NCBI GenBank assembly: GCA_963803165.1
Contig: CAWDLK010000004.1
Coordinates: forward strand, 124,001-188,000
DNA: 64,000 nt
Direction of reading: 5' to 3'
From: Changshengia sp963803165
Lineage (GTDB): Bacteria > Chloroflexota > Dormibacteria > Aeolococcales > Aeolococcaceae
Part shown: positions 52,588-60,718 of the stretch, piece by piece
How the letters are laid out: every line of letters begins with the position of its first letter
Numbering within the stretch: the first letter of the stretch is position 1
The notes under the pieces: model-generated
Told to the model about the DNA's origin: nothing
What the model saw: only the letters and a program-made list of their open reading frames with translations
The model's database searches: none
Made by a program: the position numbers and the translations under genes

Positions 52588-53700
52588 GTGCGCATCCTGG
52601 TCGTCAACGCGGGGTCGAGCAGCCTCAAGCTGTCCGTCCTCGACGACGCCGATCGCGCCGTGGCGTCGGAGACCGTCGACGCCCCGGTGGGCCGCCTCGA
52701 CGACCAGGCTCTCCGCGCGGCGGTGACCGCCCACGGACCCTTCGACGCCGTCGGGCACCGCATCGTGCACGGCGGCACCGAGTTCACCCAGCCGGTGCTG
52801 GTGGACGCGGGCGTCCGCCGCCGCCTGGAGGCGCTCACCGACCTGGCACCGCTCCACCAGCCGAAGTCGCTGCGAGGGCTCGAGCTGGTCAGCCGACTGC
52901 TCCCCGAGATCCCGGCGGTGGCCTGCTTCGACACCGCCTTCCACGCCCGCATCCCCGCCGCCGCCTCCACCTACGCGCTGCCGCCCCAGTGGCGGCAGCG
53001 CTGGGACCTGCGCCGCTTCGGCTTTCACGGCCTCTCTCACGCCTACGCCTCGCGGCGGGCCGCCGAGCTGCTCGGGCGCGACCTCGGCGAGACGCGCATC
53101 GTCACCTGCCACCTCGGCGCCGGTGCCTCCCTGGCGGCGGTGATGGGTGGCGTCTCGGTCGACACCACCATGGGCTTCACCCCGCTCGAGGGGCTGGTCA
53201 TGGCGACCCGCTCCGGCAGCATCGATCCGGGGCTGCTGCTCTGGCTGGAGGAGCACGTGGGCATGCCGCCCTCCGAGCTGGCGACGACGCTCGAGCACCG
53301 CTCCGGCCTGCTCGGCATCTGTGGCAGCGACGACATGCGGGTGATCCTCCAGGCCGAGCGAGACGGCGGCGCCGACGCGGCGCTGGCGGTGGGCGTCTAC
53401 CTGCACCGCCTGCGTGCGGGCATCGCCTCGATGGCCGCGGCGATGGGGGGCCTCGACACCCTGGTCTTCACCGGAGGGGTCGGCGAGCACGCCCCCGCCA
53501 TTCGCGGCCGGGCTGCGGAGGGCTTGGGCTTCCTCGGCATCGCCCTCGACCGGGAGGCGAACGAGCGGGAGGGCGGGGACCGGGAGATCGGTGCCGGCGG
53601 CGGCACCGTGAGAGTTGCGGTGGTCACCGCCCGGGAGGACGTGGAGATCGCCCGCGGCGTGCGCCGGGTGCTGGCCGGCGGCGGCAGCGGAACCGGATAG
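52588..53700 (+). CDS. ackA: Acetate kinase AckA
   Basis: AckA makes ATP and acetate from acetyl phosphate. The 370-residue protein has VVNAGSSSLKLSVLDD, VGHRIVHGG, FGFHGLSHAYAS, VTCHLGAGASLAAV, DTTMGFTPLEGLVMATRSG and FTGGVGEHAPAIR. It begins at GTG 52588 and is slightly shorter than most (about 400). It is co-directional with xfp; 5 bases separate it from the HAD gene. Confidence 0.95.
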   Translation: MRILVVNAGSSSLKLSVLDDADRAVASETVDAPVGRLDDQALRAAVTAHGPFDAVGHRIVHGGTEFTQPVLVDAGVRRRLEALTDLAPLHQPKSLRGLELVSRLLPEIPAVACFDTAFHARIPAAASTYALPPQWRQRWDLRRFGFHGLSHAYASRRAAELLGRDLGETRIVTCHLGAGASLAAVMGGVSVDTTMGFTPLEGLVMATRSGSIDPGLLLWLEEHVGMPPSELATTLEHRSGLLGICGSDDMRVILQAERDGGADAALAVGVYLHRLRAGIASMAAAMGGLDTLVFTGGVGEHAPAIRGRAAEGLGFLGIALDREANEREGGDREIGAGGGTVRVAVVTAREDVEIARGVRRVLAGGGSGTG

Positions 53701-53705
53701 GGGGA

Positions 53706-54425
53706 GTGGCAGCGCGGGGTCAGGAGGAGGTGGCGCGCCTCCTCCTCTGGGACGTCGACGGCACCCTGGTGTCCTGCGGCCCGGCGGGCCGGGAGGCGCT
53801 GGAGCTGGGAGCGTGCCGTACCGCGGGCCTTGAGGCCGTCCCCCACCTGCCCATGAGCGGCAGGACCGACCCCCAGATCCTCGGCGAGATGCTGCGCGGC
53901 GCCGGGGTCCCGCCCGCCGACGTCGAGGCCCTCATCCCCGCCGCGCTGGCCGAGGCGGAACGGGCCCTCGGCGGTTGGAGGCAGCGCATCAGTCGGGAGG
54001 GGCACGTCCACCCCGGGGTCCGCGAGCTCCTCGCTGAGCTCGGCAGCCTCCACCGGGTCCGTCAAACGCTGGTGACCGGGAACATCGCGGTCAACGCCGC
54101 CACCAAGGTCGGTGCCTTCGGCCTCGACGGGTTCTTCGACCTCCCGGTCGGCGCCTACGGGGACGACCACGCCGAGCGGGACCTGCTGGTGCCGATCGCC
54201 CTGAGGCGGGTGAGGGAGCTGCGCGGCGAGACCTACGGCCCGGAACAGGTCTGGGTGATCGGCGACACCGTCCGCGACCTCGGCTGCGCCCGGGCCGCCG
54301 GGGTCCGCTGCCTGATCGTGGGCACGGGACGGGACGGCTTCGACGCCGTCCGGGACCTGGCGGCGGACGCCGTCCTCGAGGATCTGGACGACACCGCCGG
54401 GGCGCTGGAGATCCTGCTGACGTAG
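53706..54425 (+). CDS. HAD-superfamily phosphatase
   Basis: A 239-residue haloacid-dehalogenase-type hydrolase. Motif I is LLLWDVDGTLVS, motif II is LVTGNI (Thr), a Lys (AATKVGAFGLDGFFDL) serves as motif III, and motif IV is VIGDTVRDLGCARAAG. The cap is the small helical type. It resembles phosphoglycolate-phosphatase-like enzymes. Location after ackA suggests sugar-phosphate or phosphoglycolate clearance; the substrate is not determined. The start (GTG 53706 or 53730) is uncertain. Confidence 0.82.
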   Translation: MAARGQEEVARLLLWDVDGTLVSCGPAGREALELGACRTAGLEAVPHLPMSGRTDPQILGEMLRGAGVPPADVEALIPAALAEAERALGGWRQRISREGHVHPGVRELLAELGSLHRVRQTLVTGNIAVNAATKVGAFGLDGFFDLPVGAYGDDHAERDLLVPIALRRVRELRGETYGPEQVWVIGDTVRDLGCARAAGVRCLIVGTGRDGFDAVRDLAADAVLEDLDDTAGALEILLT

Positions 54426-54496
54426 CCCAGCCGCCTGACGTAGCCCGGCCACGGCCGTAGGTCGCGCCCCGACGGGAAGGAGCGTGTGCGACCGCC

Positions 54497-54796
54497 TCAG
54501 GGAGGGCCGGGGCGCGTCGGGTCTTCCCGCCGCTCCCGCTTCCGGGCGGCGGCGAAGGCGGGGCGCGCCTCCACCCCGCCACCCTGCGCCGCGCGTCGGG
54601 TGGCCTCGGCGAGCCCGTCCAGGAAGCTGCGGCTCTGGCCCAGCAGGTGCCGGCCCAGCGCCGCCTCGTCCACCGGGGAGAGGACGGCCACCAACCGGCC
54701 GCTTCGAGTGAGGAGGGCGGGTCGACCGGTGGCCTCCAGCTCCTCGACGACGTCAGCGAGATTGCGGTGCAGCTCCCGGAGGTTGATCACCTGCAT
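54497..54796 (-). CDS. Phd/YefM-type antitoxin
   Basis: A 99-residue protein opening MQVINLRELHRNLADVVEEL followed by RPALLTRSGRLVAVLSPVDE, the Phd/YefM fold. The C-terminal 40 residues are basic and disordered-looking. It is downstream of the toxin gene rather than upstream. An inverted repeat in its leader suggests autoregulation. Confidence 0.8.
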   Translation of the reverse strand: MQVINLRELHRNLADVVEELEATGRPALLTRSGRLVAVLSPVDEAALGRHLLGQSRSFLDGLAEATRRAAQGGGVEARPAFAAARKRERREDPTRPGPP

Positions 54797-54805
54797 GGTG
54801 CATCA

Positions 54806-54826
54806 TTGTCACACATCAGTTGACAA
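54806..54826 (-). promoter_or_regulatory. Inverted repeat, possible antitoxin operator
   Basis: TTGTCA and TGACAA make a perfect 6-bp inverted repeat with a 9-base spacer. It falls in the short AT-rich gap between the toxin stop and the antitoxin start, ten bases from the antitoxin ATG. Confidence 0.45.
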
Positions 54827-54829
54827 CAA

Positions 54830-55165
54830 TCATGGGAGGTCGCGTACGATTCGGGCCAGCTCGCGCCGGGTCACGATCCTGGCCACGTACTGATCCCCTG
54901 TCAACAGCAATCGGAAGACGATCCAGTGCCCATCCACGACCAGCACCTGCCAGGGCTCATCGGGTGCCGTCGATCCCCCGGCGACACCGCTCCCGCTGTC
55001 CTGCACCTCGGTCGCGTCGAGCCGGAAGCGCGCCTCCAGCGGCCCCACGTCCAGTCCCTCCGCTCCCCGCTCGAGGTCGGCCAGCGCCTGGCGCACCCGG
55101 GCGAAATCGGGCCGCGGGACGCGGTCGAGGTCGGCTTCGGCCAGCGGGTCGAGGCGCAGCGTCAT
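54830..55165 (-). CDS. ParE/RelE-like toxin
   Basis: A 111-residue protein with an RelE/ParE-like layout: LRLDPLAEADLDRVPRPDFA at the start, a central segment ending in WQVLVVDGHWIVFRLLLTGD, and the closing YVARIVTRRELARIVRDL. The arginines near the end fit a RelE-type nuclease site. It sits upstream of its antitoxin, the order seen in HigBA-type pairs. Confident only as a toxin-antitoxin member. Confidence 0.7.
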   Translation of the reverse strand: MTLRLDPLAEADLDRVPRPDFARVRQALADLERGAEGLDVGPLEARFRLDATEVQDSGSGVAGGSTAPDEPWQVLVVDGHWIVFRLLLTGDQYVARIVTRRELARIVRDLP

Positions 55166-55311
55166 CGCCGGGGAGGCTACCCCGTCGCGACGCGGTCATG
55201 CCCCGATGGCCCCTCTCCACGCCCCACCGCCGTCGGGCTCGCCGGCGCCTCGCGGCGTGCCGCGCGCCCGTTGAGCAGGCTGTGTCCCCACCGTCGAGGC
55301 CAGCGCACCCG

Positions 55312-55680
55312 ATGAGTGGCGCCGGGGCTGCGCCCGTGGTGTCGGGCCAGGCCAGGACGGAGCTGGTTCGGTGCGCGCGCCGCTGCCGCGAGGCCTCCGA
55401 GGGCCTGTACGACGGTGTGGTCCAGGAGCTCACGGCGCTCTCCCTCTCACTGGGGGCATCCGCCGAGAGCGAGCAGCTGCGCGACCAGGAGCGCCGTCTC
55501 CTGGCGACCCGAGCCCGCGCCATCGAGCAGTGCTCGCGGCTGCTGTGCGCAGTGGCGGAGCGGCTCGAGGACGTCGCGTCCGCCGCCAGCGGCGAGGACG
55601 GCCCGGCGCCGGCACCGCCCACCCTCGCCTCGCCGCCACCTCCCGACGGGACGACCGAGGGTGCTGCCTCCGGGTGGTGA
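55312..55680 (+). CDS. Hypothetical protein resembling a degenerate HisKA_3 helix
   Basis: A 122-residue protein. The segment EASEGLYDGVVQELTALSLS (about residues 28-47) resembles the dimerisation helix of NarL-type sensor kinases (usually LHDGVVQxL), but Tyr replaces the phospho-accepting His. A long helix with paired cysteines (RCARRCREA, EQCSRLLCAV) follows, and no ATPase domain. It may be a relic or decoy of a sensor kinase. Function unknown; ATG 55312 chosen arbitrarily among near starts. Confidence 0.4.
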   Translation: MSGAGAAPVVSGQARTELVRCARRCREASEGLYDGVVQELTALSLSLGASAESEQLRDQERRLLATRARAIEQCSRLLCAVAERLEDVASAASGEDGPAPAPPTLASPPPPDGTTEGAASGW

Positions 55681-55779
55681 CCTCCGGGCGCCCGGTGCCC
55701 GGGACCCGGCGCGCCCCTCGAGGACCCGCGCCCGACGGCCGGCGCGCCGCCGGACACCGGGACCCCCTAGGATCGCGAC

Positions 55780-56283
55780 GTGCCCGAGCAGCATCCCCTC
55801 TCCGAGCAGGAGTTCTGGGAGATCTACCGCCGCGTCCCGCGGCTCACCGTCGAGGTGGTGGTGACCGGTGCGGACGGGGTGCTGCTCACCCGGCGGGCGA
55901 TCGATCCGTGCCGGGGGATGTGGCACCTCCCCGGCGGCACGGTGCGCTTCGCGGAGCGGCTGGCCGACGCCGTGGCGAGGGTGGCGCGGCGGGAGCTGGG
56001 CCTCGAGGTCACGGAGAGCCGGATGCTGGGCTGCATCGAGTATCCGAGCCACCCCGAGCAGGGATTGGACTCCCCCGTCGGCATTGTCTTCCTCGCCACC
56101 CGCCACGCGGGGGCGGTCCAGCTCAGCGCGGAGGCCAGCGAATGGGGCTGGTTCCGGCGGCTGCCGCACGCGATGCACCCCGAGCAGATGCGCTTCCTCG
56201 AGGACGCGGGATTGGCCGAGCCCCGCTCCGAGGGCGCAGAATCGGCGCGATCGACCAGCCGGAGGACCGACCATGGCCAGTGA
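55780..56283 (+). CDS. Nudix-fold hydrolase with altered Nudix box
   Basis: A 167-residue Nudix-like protein. PEQHPLSEQEFWEIYRRVPR precedes LTVEVVVTGADGVLLTRRAI and GMWHLPGGTVRFAERLADAV. The box has GGTVRFAE and then RVARRELGLEV where REUxEExGU is expected, so two box Glu/Glu positions differ, as in the GDP-mannose hydrolase type. Substrate unknown. It overlaps the PPK2 gene by 11 bases, suggesting co-expression. Confidence 0.72.
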   Translation: MPEQHPLSEQEFWEIYRRVPRLTVEVVVTGADGVLLTRRAIDPCRGMWHLPGGTVRFAERLADAVARVARRELGLEVTESRMLGCIEYPSHPEQGLDSPVGIVFLATRHAGAVQLSAEASEWGWFRRLPHAMHPEQMRFLEDAGLAEPRSEGAESARSTSRRTDHGQ

Positions 56284-57175
56284 CGAGCTCGCGACCCTGC
56301 GCCGGCTGGCGCGCCAGCTGCGGGTGCCCCCGGAGGCGCGGGTCAAGCTGCCCCACGGCTTCGACCCCGGCCACACCGCGAGCTACGTCCACGAGCAGGA
56401 CGCCGCCTCGGAGCTGGAGGCGGGGCTGCAGCTGCTCACCGACTTCCAGGCGCGCCTCGCCGCCCAGGACACCTACGGGCTGCTGGTGGTGCTCCAGGCC
56501 CTCGACGCCGCCGGCAAGGACGGAGCGGTCAAGCACGTCATGAGCGGCGTCAACCCCCAGGGGGTCTGGGTGCGCAGCTTCAAGGTGCCCTCCGCCGAGG
56601 AGCTGAACCACGACTTCCTCTGGCGCTACACGCGCGAGCTGCCGCCACGCGGGGTGATCGGCATCTACAACCGCTCCCACTACGAGGAGGTGCTGGTGGT
56701 CCGGGTCCACCCCGAGAACCTCGACCGCCAGCACCTGCCGCCCGAGACCCGGGAGAAGGGCGTCTGGGAGCAGCGCTTCCGGGCCATCAACGAGTGGGAG
56801 GCCCACCTCACCGAGAGCGGCATCCGGGTGGTCAAGATCTTCCTCAACCTCTCCCCCGGCGAGCAGCGCAAGCGGCTGCTGGCGCGGATCGACGACCCCG
56901 AGAAGAACTGGAAGTTCTCGGCCGCCGACCTGGTCGAGCGGGCCCACTGGGACGAGTACCAGCACGCCTACTCGGAGGTGCTGAGCCACACCAGCACCGA
57001 GGTGGCGCCCTGGCACGTGGTCCCCGCCGACCACAAGTGGTTTGCCCGGGTGGCGGTGTCGGCGGTGATCGTCGACGCCCTCGCCGCCATCGACCCCCAC
57101 TACCCGAAGCTCGACCCCGCCGCCCACGCCGCACTGGCCAAGGCGCGGGCCCAGCTGGAAGCCGAGAAGGGCTGA
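56273..57175 (+). CDS. Polyphosphate kinase 2 (PPK2) family protein
   Basis: PPK2 enzymes move phosphate between polyphosphate and nucleotides. The 300-residue protein has the Walker A-like LQALDAAGKDGAVKHVMSGV, NPQGVWVRSFKVPSAEEL, DFLWRYTRELPPRGVIGIYN-RSHYEEVLVVRV and a lid region NLSPGEQRKRLLARIDDPEK. It is of the single-domain class, probably AMP/ADP phosphorylating. ATG 56273 has GGAGG upstream. Its stop overlaps the ABC ATPase start. Confidence 0.92.
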   Translation: MASDELATLRRLARQLRVPPEARVKLPHGFDPGHTASYVHEQDAASELEAGLQLLTDFQARLAAQDTYGLLVVLQALDAAGKDGAVKHVMSGVNPQGVWVRSFKVPSAEELNHDFLWRYTRELPPRGVIGIYNRSHYEEVLVVRVHPENLDRQHLPPETREKGVWEQRFRAINEWEAHLTESGIRVVKIFLNLSPGEQRKRLLARIDDPEKNWKFSAADLVERAHWDEYQHAYSEVLSHTSTEVAPWHVVPADHKWFARVAVSAVIVDALAAIDPHYPKLDPAAHAALAKARAQLEAEKG

Positions 57176-58092
57176 TGGCGGTGGCGGCCGGCCAGGGCGC
57201 CATCGTCTGTGCCGGCCTCACCAAGGACTACGGATCCACGCGGGCCCTGGACGGGGTCGACCTCGAGCTCCGAGCGGGCGAGATCTTCGGCTACCTGGGC
57301 AGCAACGGCGCCGGCAAGACCACGACCATCCGCTGCCTGCTCGGCCTGATCCGGCCGACCGCCGGGCGGGCCACCGTCCTCGGCCTCGACAGCGAGACCG
57401 ACAGCGTGGCGGTGCGGCGGCGGACCGGGTACCTCCCCGGGGACCTGCGCCTCTACCCGCGGCTCACCGCGCGCCAGCTGCTCGACTACCTGGGCCGGCT
57501 GCGCGGAGGCGTCGACGGGCGGCGCGTCGATGCCCTGGCCCAGCGGATGGAGTGCGACCTGGGCCAGCGCTGCGGGGCCATGTCCCACGGCCAGAGGCAG
57601 AAGGTGGGGGTCATCCAGGCCCTGATGCACGACCCGGCCGTGCTCATCCTCGACGAGCCGACCGCGACCCTCGACCCCCTGATGCAGCGCACCGTCCACG
57701 AGCTGATCCGCGAGGCCCGCGACCGCGGCGCGACCGTCTTCGTCTCCTCCCACGACCTCCCCGAGGTGGCCCGGCTCTGCGATCGCGCCGGGATCCTGCG
57801 CCAGGGCCGCCTGGTCGCCGTGCAGGACGTCAACGAGCTCGCCCAGCAGGGGCGGCACATGCTCGCCATCGAGTTCTCGGAGCCGGTCGACCCGGCCGTC
57901 TTCGCCGGCATCCCCGGGGTCTCCCAGGTCACAGCGAGCGGCCACACGCTCACCATCACCGCCGGCGGCGATCTCGACGCGGTGGTCAAGACCGCCGCCC
58001 GCTTCCGGGTCCACGCCCTGCGCAGCGCCGAGGTCGACCTCGACGAGGTGTTCCGCGACTACTACCGCACCGAGGCCGCGGATGCACGCTGA
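57175..58092 (+). CDS. ABC transporter ATP-binding protein
   Basis: A 305-residue ATPase of the ABC-2 exporter type. Walker A YLGSNGAGKTTTIRCLLGLI, signature MSHGQRQKVGVIQALMHDPA (SHGQR rather than SGGQ), Walker B VLILDEPTATLDPLM and switch His in FVSSHDLPEVARL. A C-terminal domain of about 80 residues resembles the DUF4162 regulatory region. It pairs with the permease that overlaps its end by 11 bases. Confidence 0.93.
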   Translation: MAVAAGQGAIVCAGLTKDYGSTRALDGVDLELRAGEIFGYLGSNGAGKTTTIRCLLGLIRPTAGRATVLGLDSETDSVAVRRRTGYLPGDLRLYPRLTARQLLDYLGRLRGGVDGRRVDALAQRMECDLGQRCGAMSHGQRQKVGVIQALMHDPAVLILDEPTATLDPLMQRTVHELIREARDRGATVFVSSHDLPEVARLCDRAGILRQGRLVAVQDVNELAQQGRHMLAIEFSEPVDPAVFAGIPGVSQVTASGHTLTITAGGDLDAVVKTAARFRVHALRSAEVDLDEVFRDYYRTEAADAR

Positions 58093-58888
58093 CATCCTGC
58101 GCCGGGAGCTCGCCGATCACCGCCGCTCGCTGCTCGGATGCACCGCCGGCGCGCTCCTGCTGGGGGCGATGTACATCCTCTTCTACCCCACCATCCGCAC
58201 CAGCGGCGCCGGGGTCCAGCAGCTCCTCGACAGCATGCCCAAGGGATTCCGGGACGCCTTCATCGGCTCCGGCGTCGACTACCTCTCCCCCGCGGGGTAC
58301 CTCGGCACCGAGCTCTTCTCGATCATCGTGCCGGCGCTGCTCTTGGTGATGGGAGTCCTGGCCGGCGGGCGCGCCCTGGCCGGGGAGGAGCAGAACGGCA
58401 CCATCGACCTGCTGCTCTCCACGCCGGTGCGGCGCAGCCGGCTGGCCCTCGAGAAGGCCAGCGGCGCACTGCTCCCGCTGCTCGTGGTGGCCGCCGCGCT
58501 GTGGGTGCTCATCGCCGTGATCGGGCCGTCCCAGGGGTTGAGCGTGGACCTGAGCCACCTCGCCATGGCCCTGCTGGCGGTGGCGCTGATGGCAGCCGGC
58601 TTCGGCTTGCTCGCCTTCCTCGTCTCCTCGGCCACCGGTTCAGTCGGCCTCGGCGGGGGGATCGCGGCGGCGCTCGCGGTCGCCCTCTACGCGCTCGACA
58701 TCATCGGGGCGCTGGTCCCGGGGCTCACCGGCGTCGCCAACGCGATCTCCCCCTTCCACTGGGACGGCGGCTCGGGAGTGCTGGCCAACGGCGTGCCCTG
58801 GTCCGGGCTGCTGCTCCTCCTCGCCTGCCCGATCGTGCTGCTCAGCCTGTCGGTGCTCGCGTACCAGCGTCGCGATCTGACGGCGTGA
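58082..58888 (+). CDS. ABC-2 type transporter permease
   Basis: A 268-residue membrane protein with about six helices (near residues 20-38, 80-105, 135-155, 160-185, 190-215 and 240-262). It has the RALAGEEQNGTIDLLLSTPV motif of ABC-2 permeases. The exported substrate is not known. Its end overlaps the convergent hdrC by 47 bases. Confidence 0.88.
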   Translation: MHADILRRELADHRRSLLGCTAGALLLGAMYILFYPTIRTSGAGVQQLLDSMPKGFRDAFIGSGVDYLSPAGYLGTELFSIIVPALLLVMGVLAGGRALAGEEQNGTIDLLLSTPVRRSRLALEKASGALLPLLVVAAALWVLIAVIGPSQGLSVDLSHLAMALLAVALMAAGFGLLAFLVSSATGSVGLGGGIAAALAVALYALDIIGALVPGLTGVANAISPFHWDGGSGVLANGVPWSGLLLLLACPIVLLSLSVLAYQRRDLTA

Positions 58889-59567
58889 CCGCCGCCCCGT
58901 CCTGCGGGGAGGCCCCCATCGCGGTCAGGCGCGCCGTGAACCCGGTCCGGTCCATCAGCACGCGCATCTCCTGGGCCGCGCACTCCGAGGGGTACATGGT
59001 GCCGAGGCCGAGCTCCTCGCGCATCGCGTCGCGGTGCTCGATGAACTCCGTCCAGCGCGGCCCGAAGGCGTTGGCGATGCCGGGGAGGAACTCGGCCGGC
59101 GTGCCCCCCATCCCCTTCTCGTAGAACTGGACGGCCCAGTCGGCGAACATCGCCACGTGCCGGATGCCGTAGCCGGACTCCACCTGGAGGCCGCGGATCA
59201 CCTGGTTGATGACCGCGACCGAGTTGCCCCGCGGGCAGCGGCTCTGGCAGGTGTAGCAGTAGAAGCAGAGCCAGACCGAGTCGTCCTCGAGAAGGGTGGG
59301 GTCGCCGTCGAGGGCGCGCCGGGAGATCTCGCGGGGCGAGAAGTCGGCGAAGCGGGCCGCCGGGCACCCCGAGGTGCAGATGCCGCACTGCATGCAGGAG
59401 AGGAATCCCTCACCGTGGTCGTGCATGCGCGGGTCGGCGAGGATCCGGCGAGCCAGGTCGGGCAGCGCCTTCGGCGCCTGGAAGGCGCTCTCGGCGATGG
59501 TCGCGTAGGGGTCCTCGCGCGGGCTCTCGACCACCGGCGGCAGCAACTCCCGGTCGTGCGCGCTCAC
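58842..59567 (-). CDS. Heterodisulfide reductase subunit C-like (HdrC)
   Basis: HdrC is a small ferredoxin-like subunit that passes electrons between HdrA and HdrB. The 241-residue protein has two 4Fe-4S motifs, CMQCGICTSGCP and CFYCYTCQSRCP, after a 55-residue N-terminal extension. SPREISRRALDGDPTLLEDD is typical HdrC. The C-terminal 100 residues with GTMYPSECAAQEMRVLMDRT are longer than archaeal HdrC. It begins at GTG 59567, overlapping the hdrB-like stop by 4 bases. Confidence 0.88.
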   Translation of the reverse strand: MSAHDRELLPPVVESPREDPYATIAESAFQAPKALPDLARRILADPRMHDHGEGFLSCMQCGICTSGCPAARFADFSPREISRRALDGDPTLLEDDSVWLCFYCYTCQSRCPRGNSVAVINQVIRGLQVESGYGIRHVAMFADWAVQFYEKGMGGTPAEFLPGIANAFGPRWTEFIEHRDAMREELGLGTMYPSECAAQEMRVLMDRTGFTARLTAMGASPQDGAAVTPSDRDAGTRAPTG

Positions 59568-60718
59568 GACGCCGCTCCCGCGGTGGCCGCCGGGGCCGGG
59601 GCGGTGGCCGGCCCCGCCCGGAAGTACTCGGGCCAGAAGTGGACCGCGACGCCGGCCCGGGCAAGGCGTGACGCCGAGCCCACGTTGTCGCGGCAGAGCA
59701 GGCACGGGGTGACGATGGGAGCCCCCTTCTCGGCGGCGAAGCGGACCAGCTCGGCCACCCCCTGGCTCGGCCCGCGGTAGACGCCTCCGAGGGCGCCGCA
59801 GCAGGTCGCGTGCAGCGAGGGATGGGTCATCAGCGGCTCGACCCCGGCCAGCTCGGCGGCCTCGGCCATCACGGCGAGGGTCCGGTCGCGATCCGCAAGG
59901 CAGCCAACGTAGGGAACGAAGCGCGCGCCCCGGGCGCTGAGCCCGCACTCGCCGCGGCGCGCCCGCTCCACCAGCGCGCCCCACACCGGGGCGATCGCGT
60001 TGCCGGCCCCGGCCAGGGACCGCTCACAGGCCGGGCAGGCGGTCAGCACCGCCTCCTCGAAGCGAGGGGGCCGCGCCGCCGCGTCCCGCGCCGGATGCCC
60101 GCAGCAGCGGGCGCCGCCCGGCTCGACCAGCCGCAGCCCGGCCGCGGCCGCCAGGGCGCGAGTGGCGCGGTACGCGCCGCGGTCGGCCCGGAGCGCGCAG
60201 CCGGGATAGAAGAGGCTGCCGCCGCCGGCGGTGGCGGCCGGGGGCTCCGGGCGGGCCAGACGACCTCGGAGGGCGCGCGCCCCGGCCGACACGGCCCCGG
60301 CGCGGTGATGGGGGAGGAAGCCGCGGACGGCCATGGCCAGGCCCAGGCGGAGGCCGTCGACGCTCCGCCGGCGCCGGAGCTGGCGGGTGGCGATCTCCGC
60401 GCCGCTCCGCTCCGGGCAGCGAGGCCCGCCCGCCGCACGCTGCAGTCGGCGCACCCCGGCGAGCGCCCCGGCCACATCGACGCCCATCGGGCACGCCTCC
60501 GTGCACGCCCCGCACTCGCTGCAGCGCCAGACGTCGGTGGAGGCGAGGAGCGAGGCGACGTCGCCGGCGAGGATCAGCCGCACCACGGCGCGGGGCCCGT
60601 CGGCGAGGTCCAGGCCCTGCGGGCAGGCGCTGCGGCAGCGGCCGCATTGGAAGCAGGAGCGGCAGCTCTCTGCCAGGACCTCCACCGCCTCACGGGTGTC
60701 CTCGGCGACGGGAGGCAT
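59564..60718 (-). CDS. HdrB-like protein with two ferredoxin clusters (HdrBC-type)
   Basis: A 384-residue protein. The N-terminal part has two 4Fe-4S motifs (CFQCGRCRSACP and CSECGACTEACP), then come two CCG-type domains with ARCCGHPARDAA and HATCCGALGG and cysteines in YPGCAL, CPACERSL, YVGCLADRD and TPCLLCRDN. HdrB-type CCG domains bind the active-site noncubane 4Fe-4S clusters that reduce disulfides or similar. The same architecture occurs in GlpC and in succinate:quinone-like reductases, so a disulfide substrate is unproven. It starts in ATGA overlap with hdrA. Confidence 0.85.
   Translation of the reverse strand: MPPVAEDTREAVEVLAESCRSCFQCGRCRSACPQGLDLADGPRAVVRLILAGDVASLLASTDVWRCSECGACTEACPMGVDVAGALAGVRRLQRAAGGPRCPERSGAEIATRQLRRRRSVDGLRLGLAMAVRGFLPHHRAGAVSAGARALRGRLARPEPPAATAGGGSLFYPGCALRADRGAYRATRALAAAAGLRLVEPGGARCCGHPARDAAARPPRFEEAVLTACPACERSLAGAGNAIAPVWGALVERARRGECGLSARGARFVPYVGCLADRDRTLAVMAEAAELAGVEPLMTHPSLHATCCGALGGVYRGPSQGVAELVRFAAEKGAPIVTPCLLCRDNVGSASRLARAGVAVHFWPEYFRAGPATAPAPAATAGAAS

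Noticed and set aside
58842..58888. The 47-base overlap of convergent permease and hdrC ends as evidence of a wrong frame
   Set aside because: Both proteins are otherwise normal; short antisense tail overlaps are common here, and the hdrC end is an unconserved tail.
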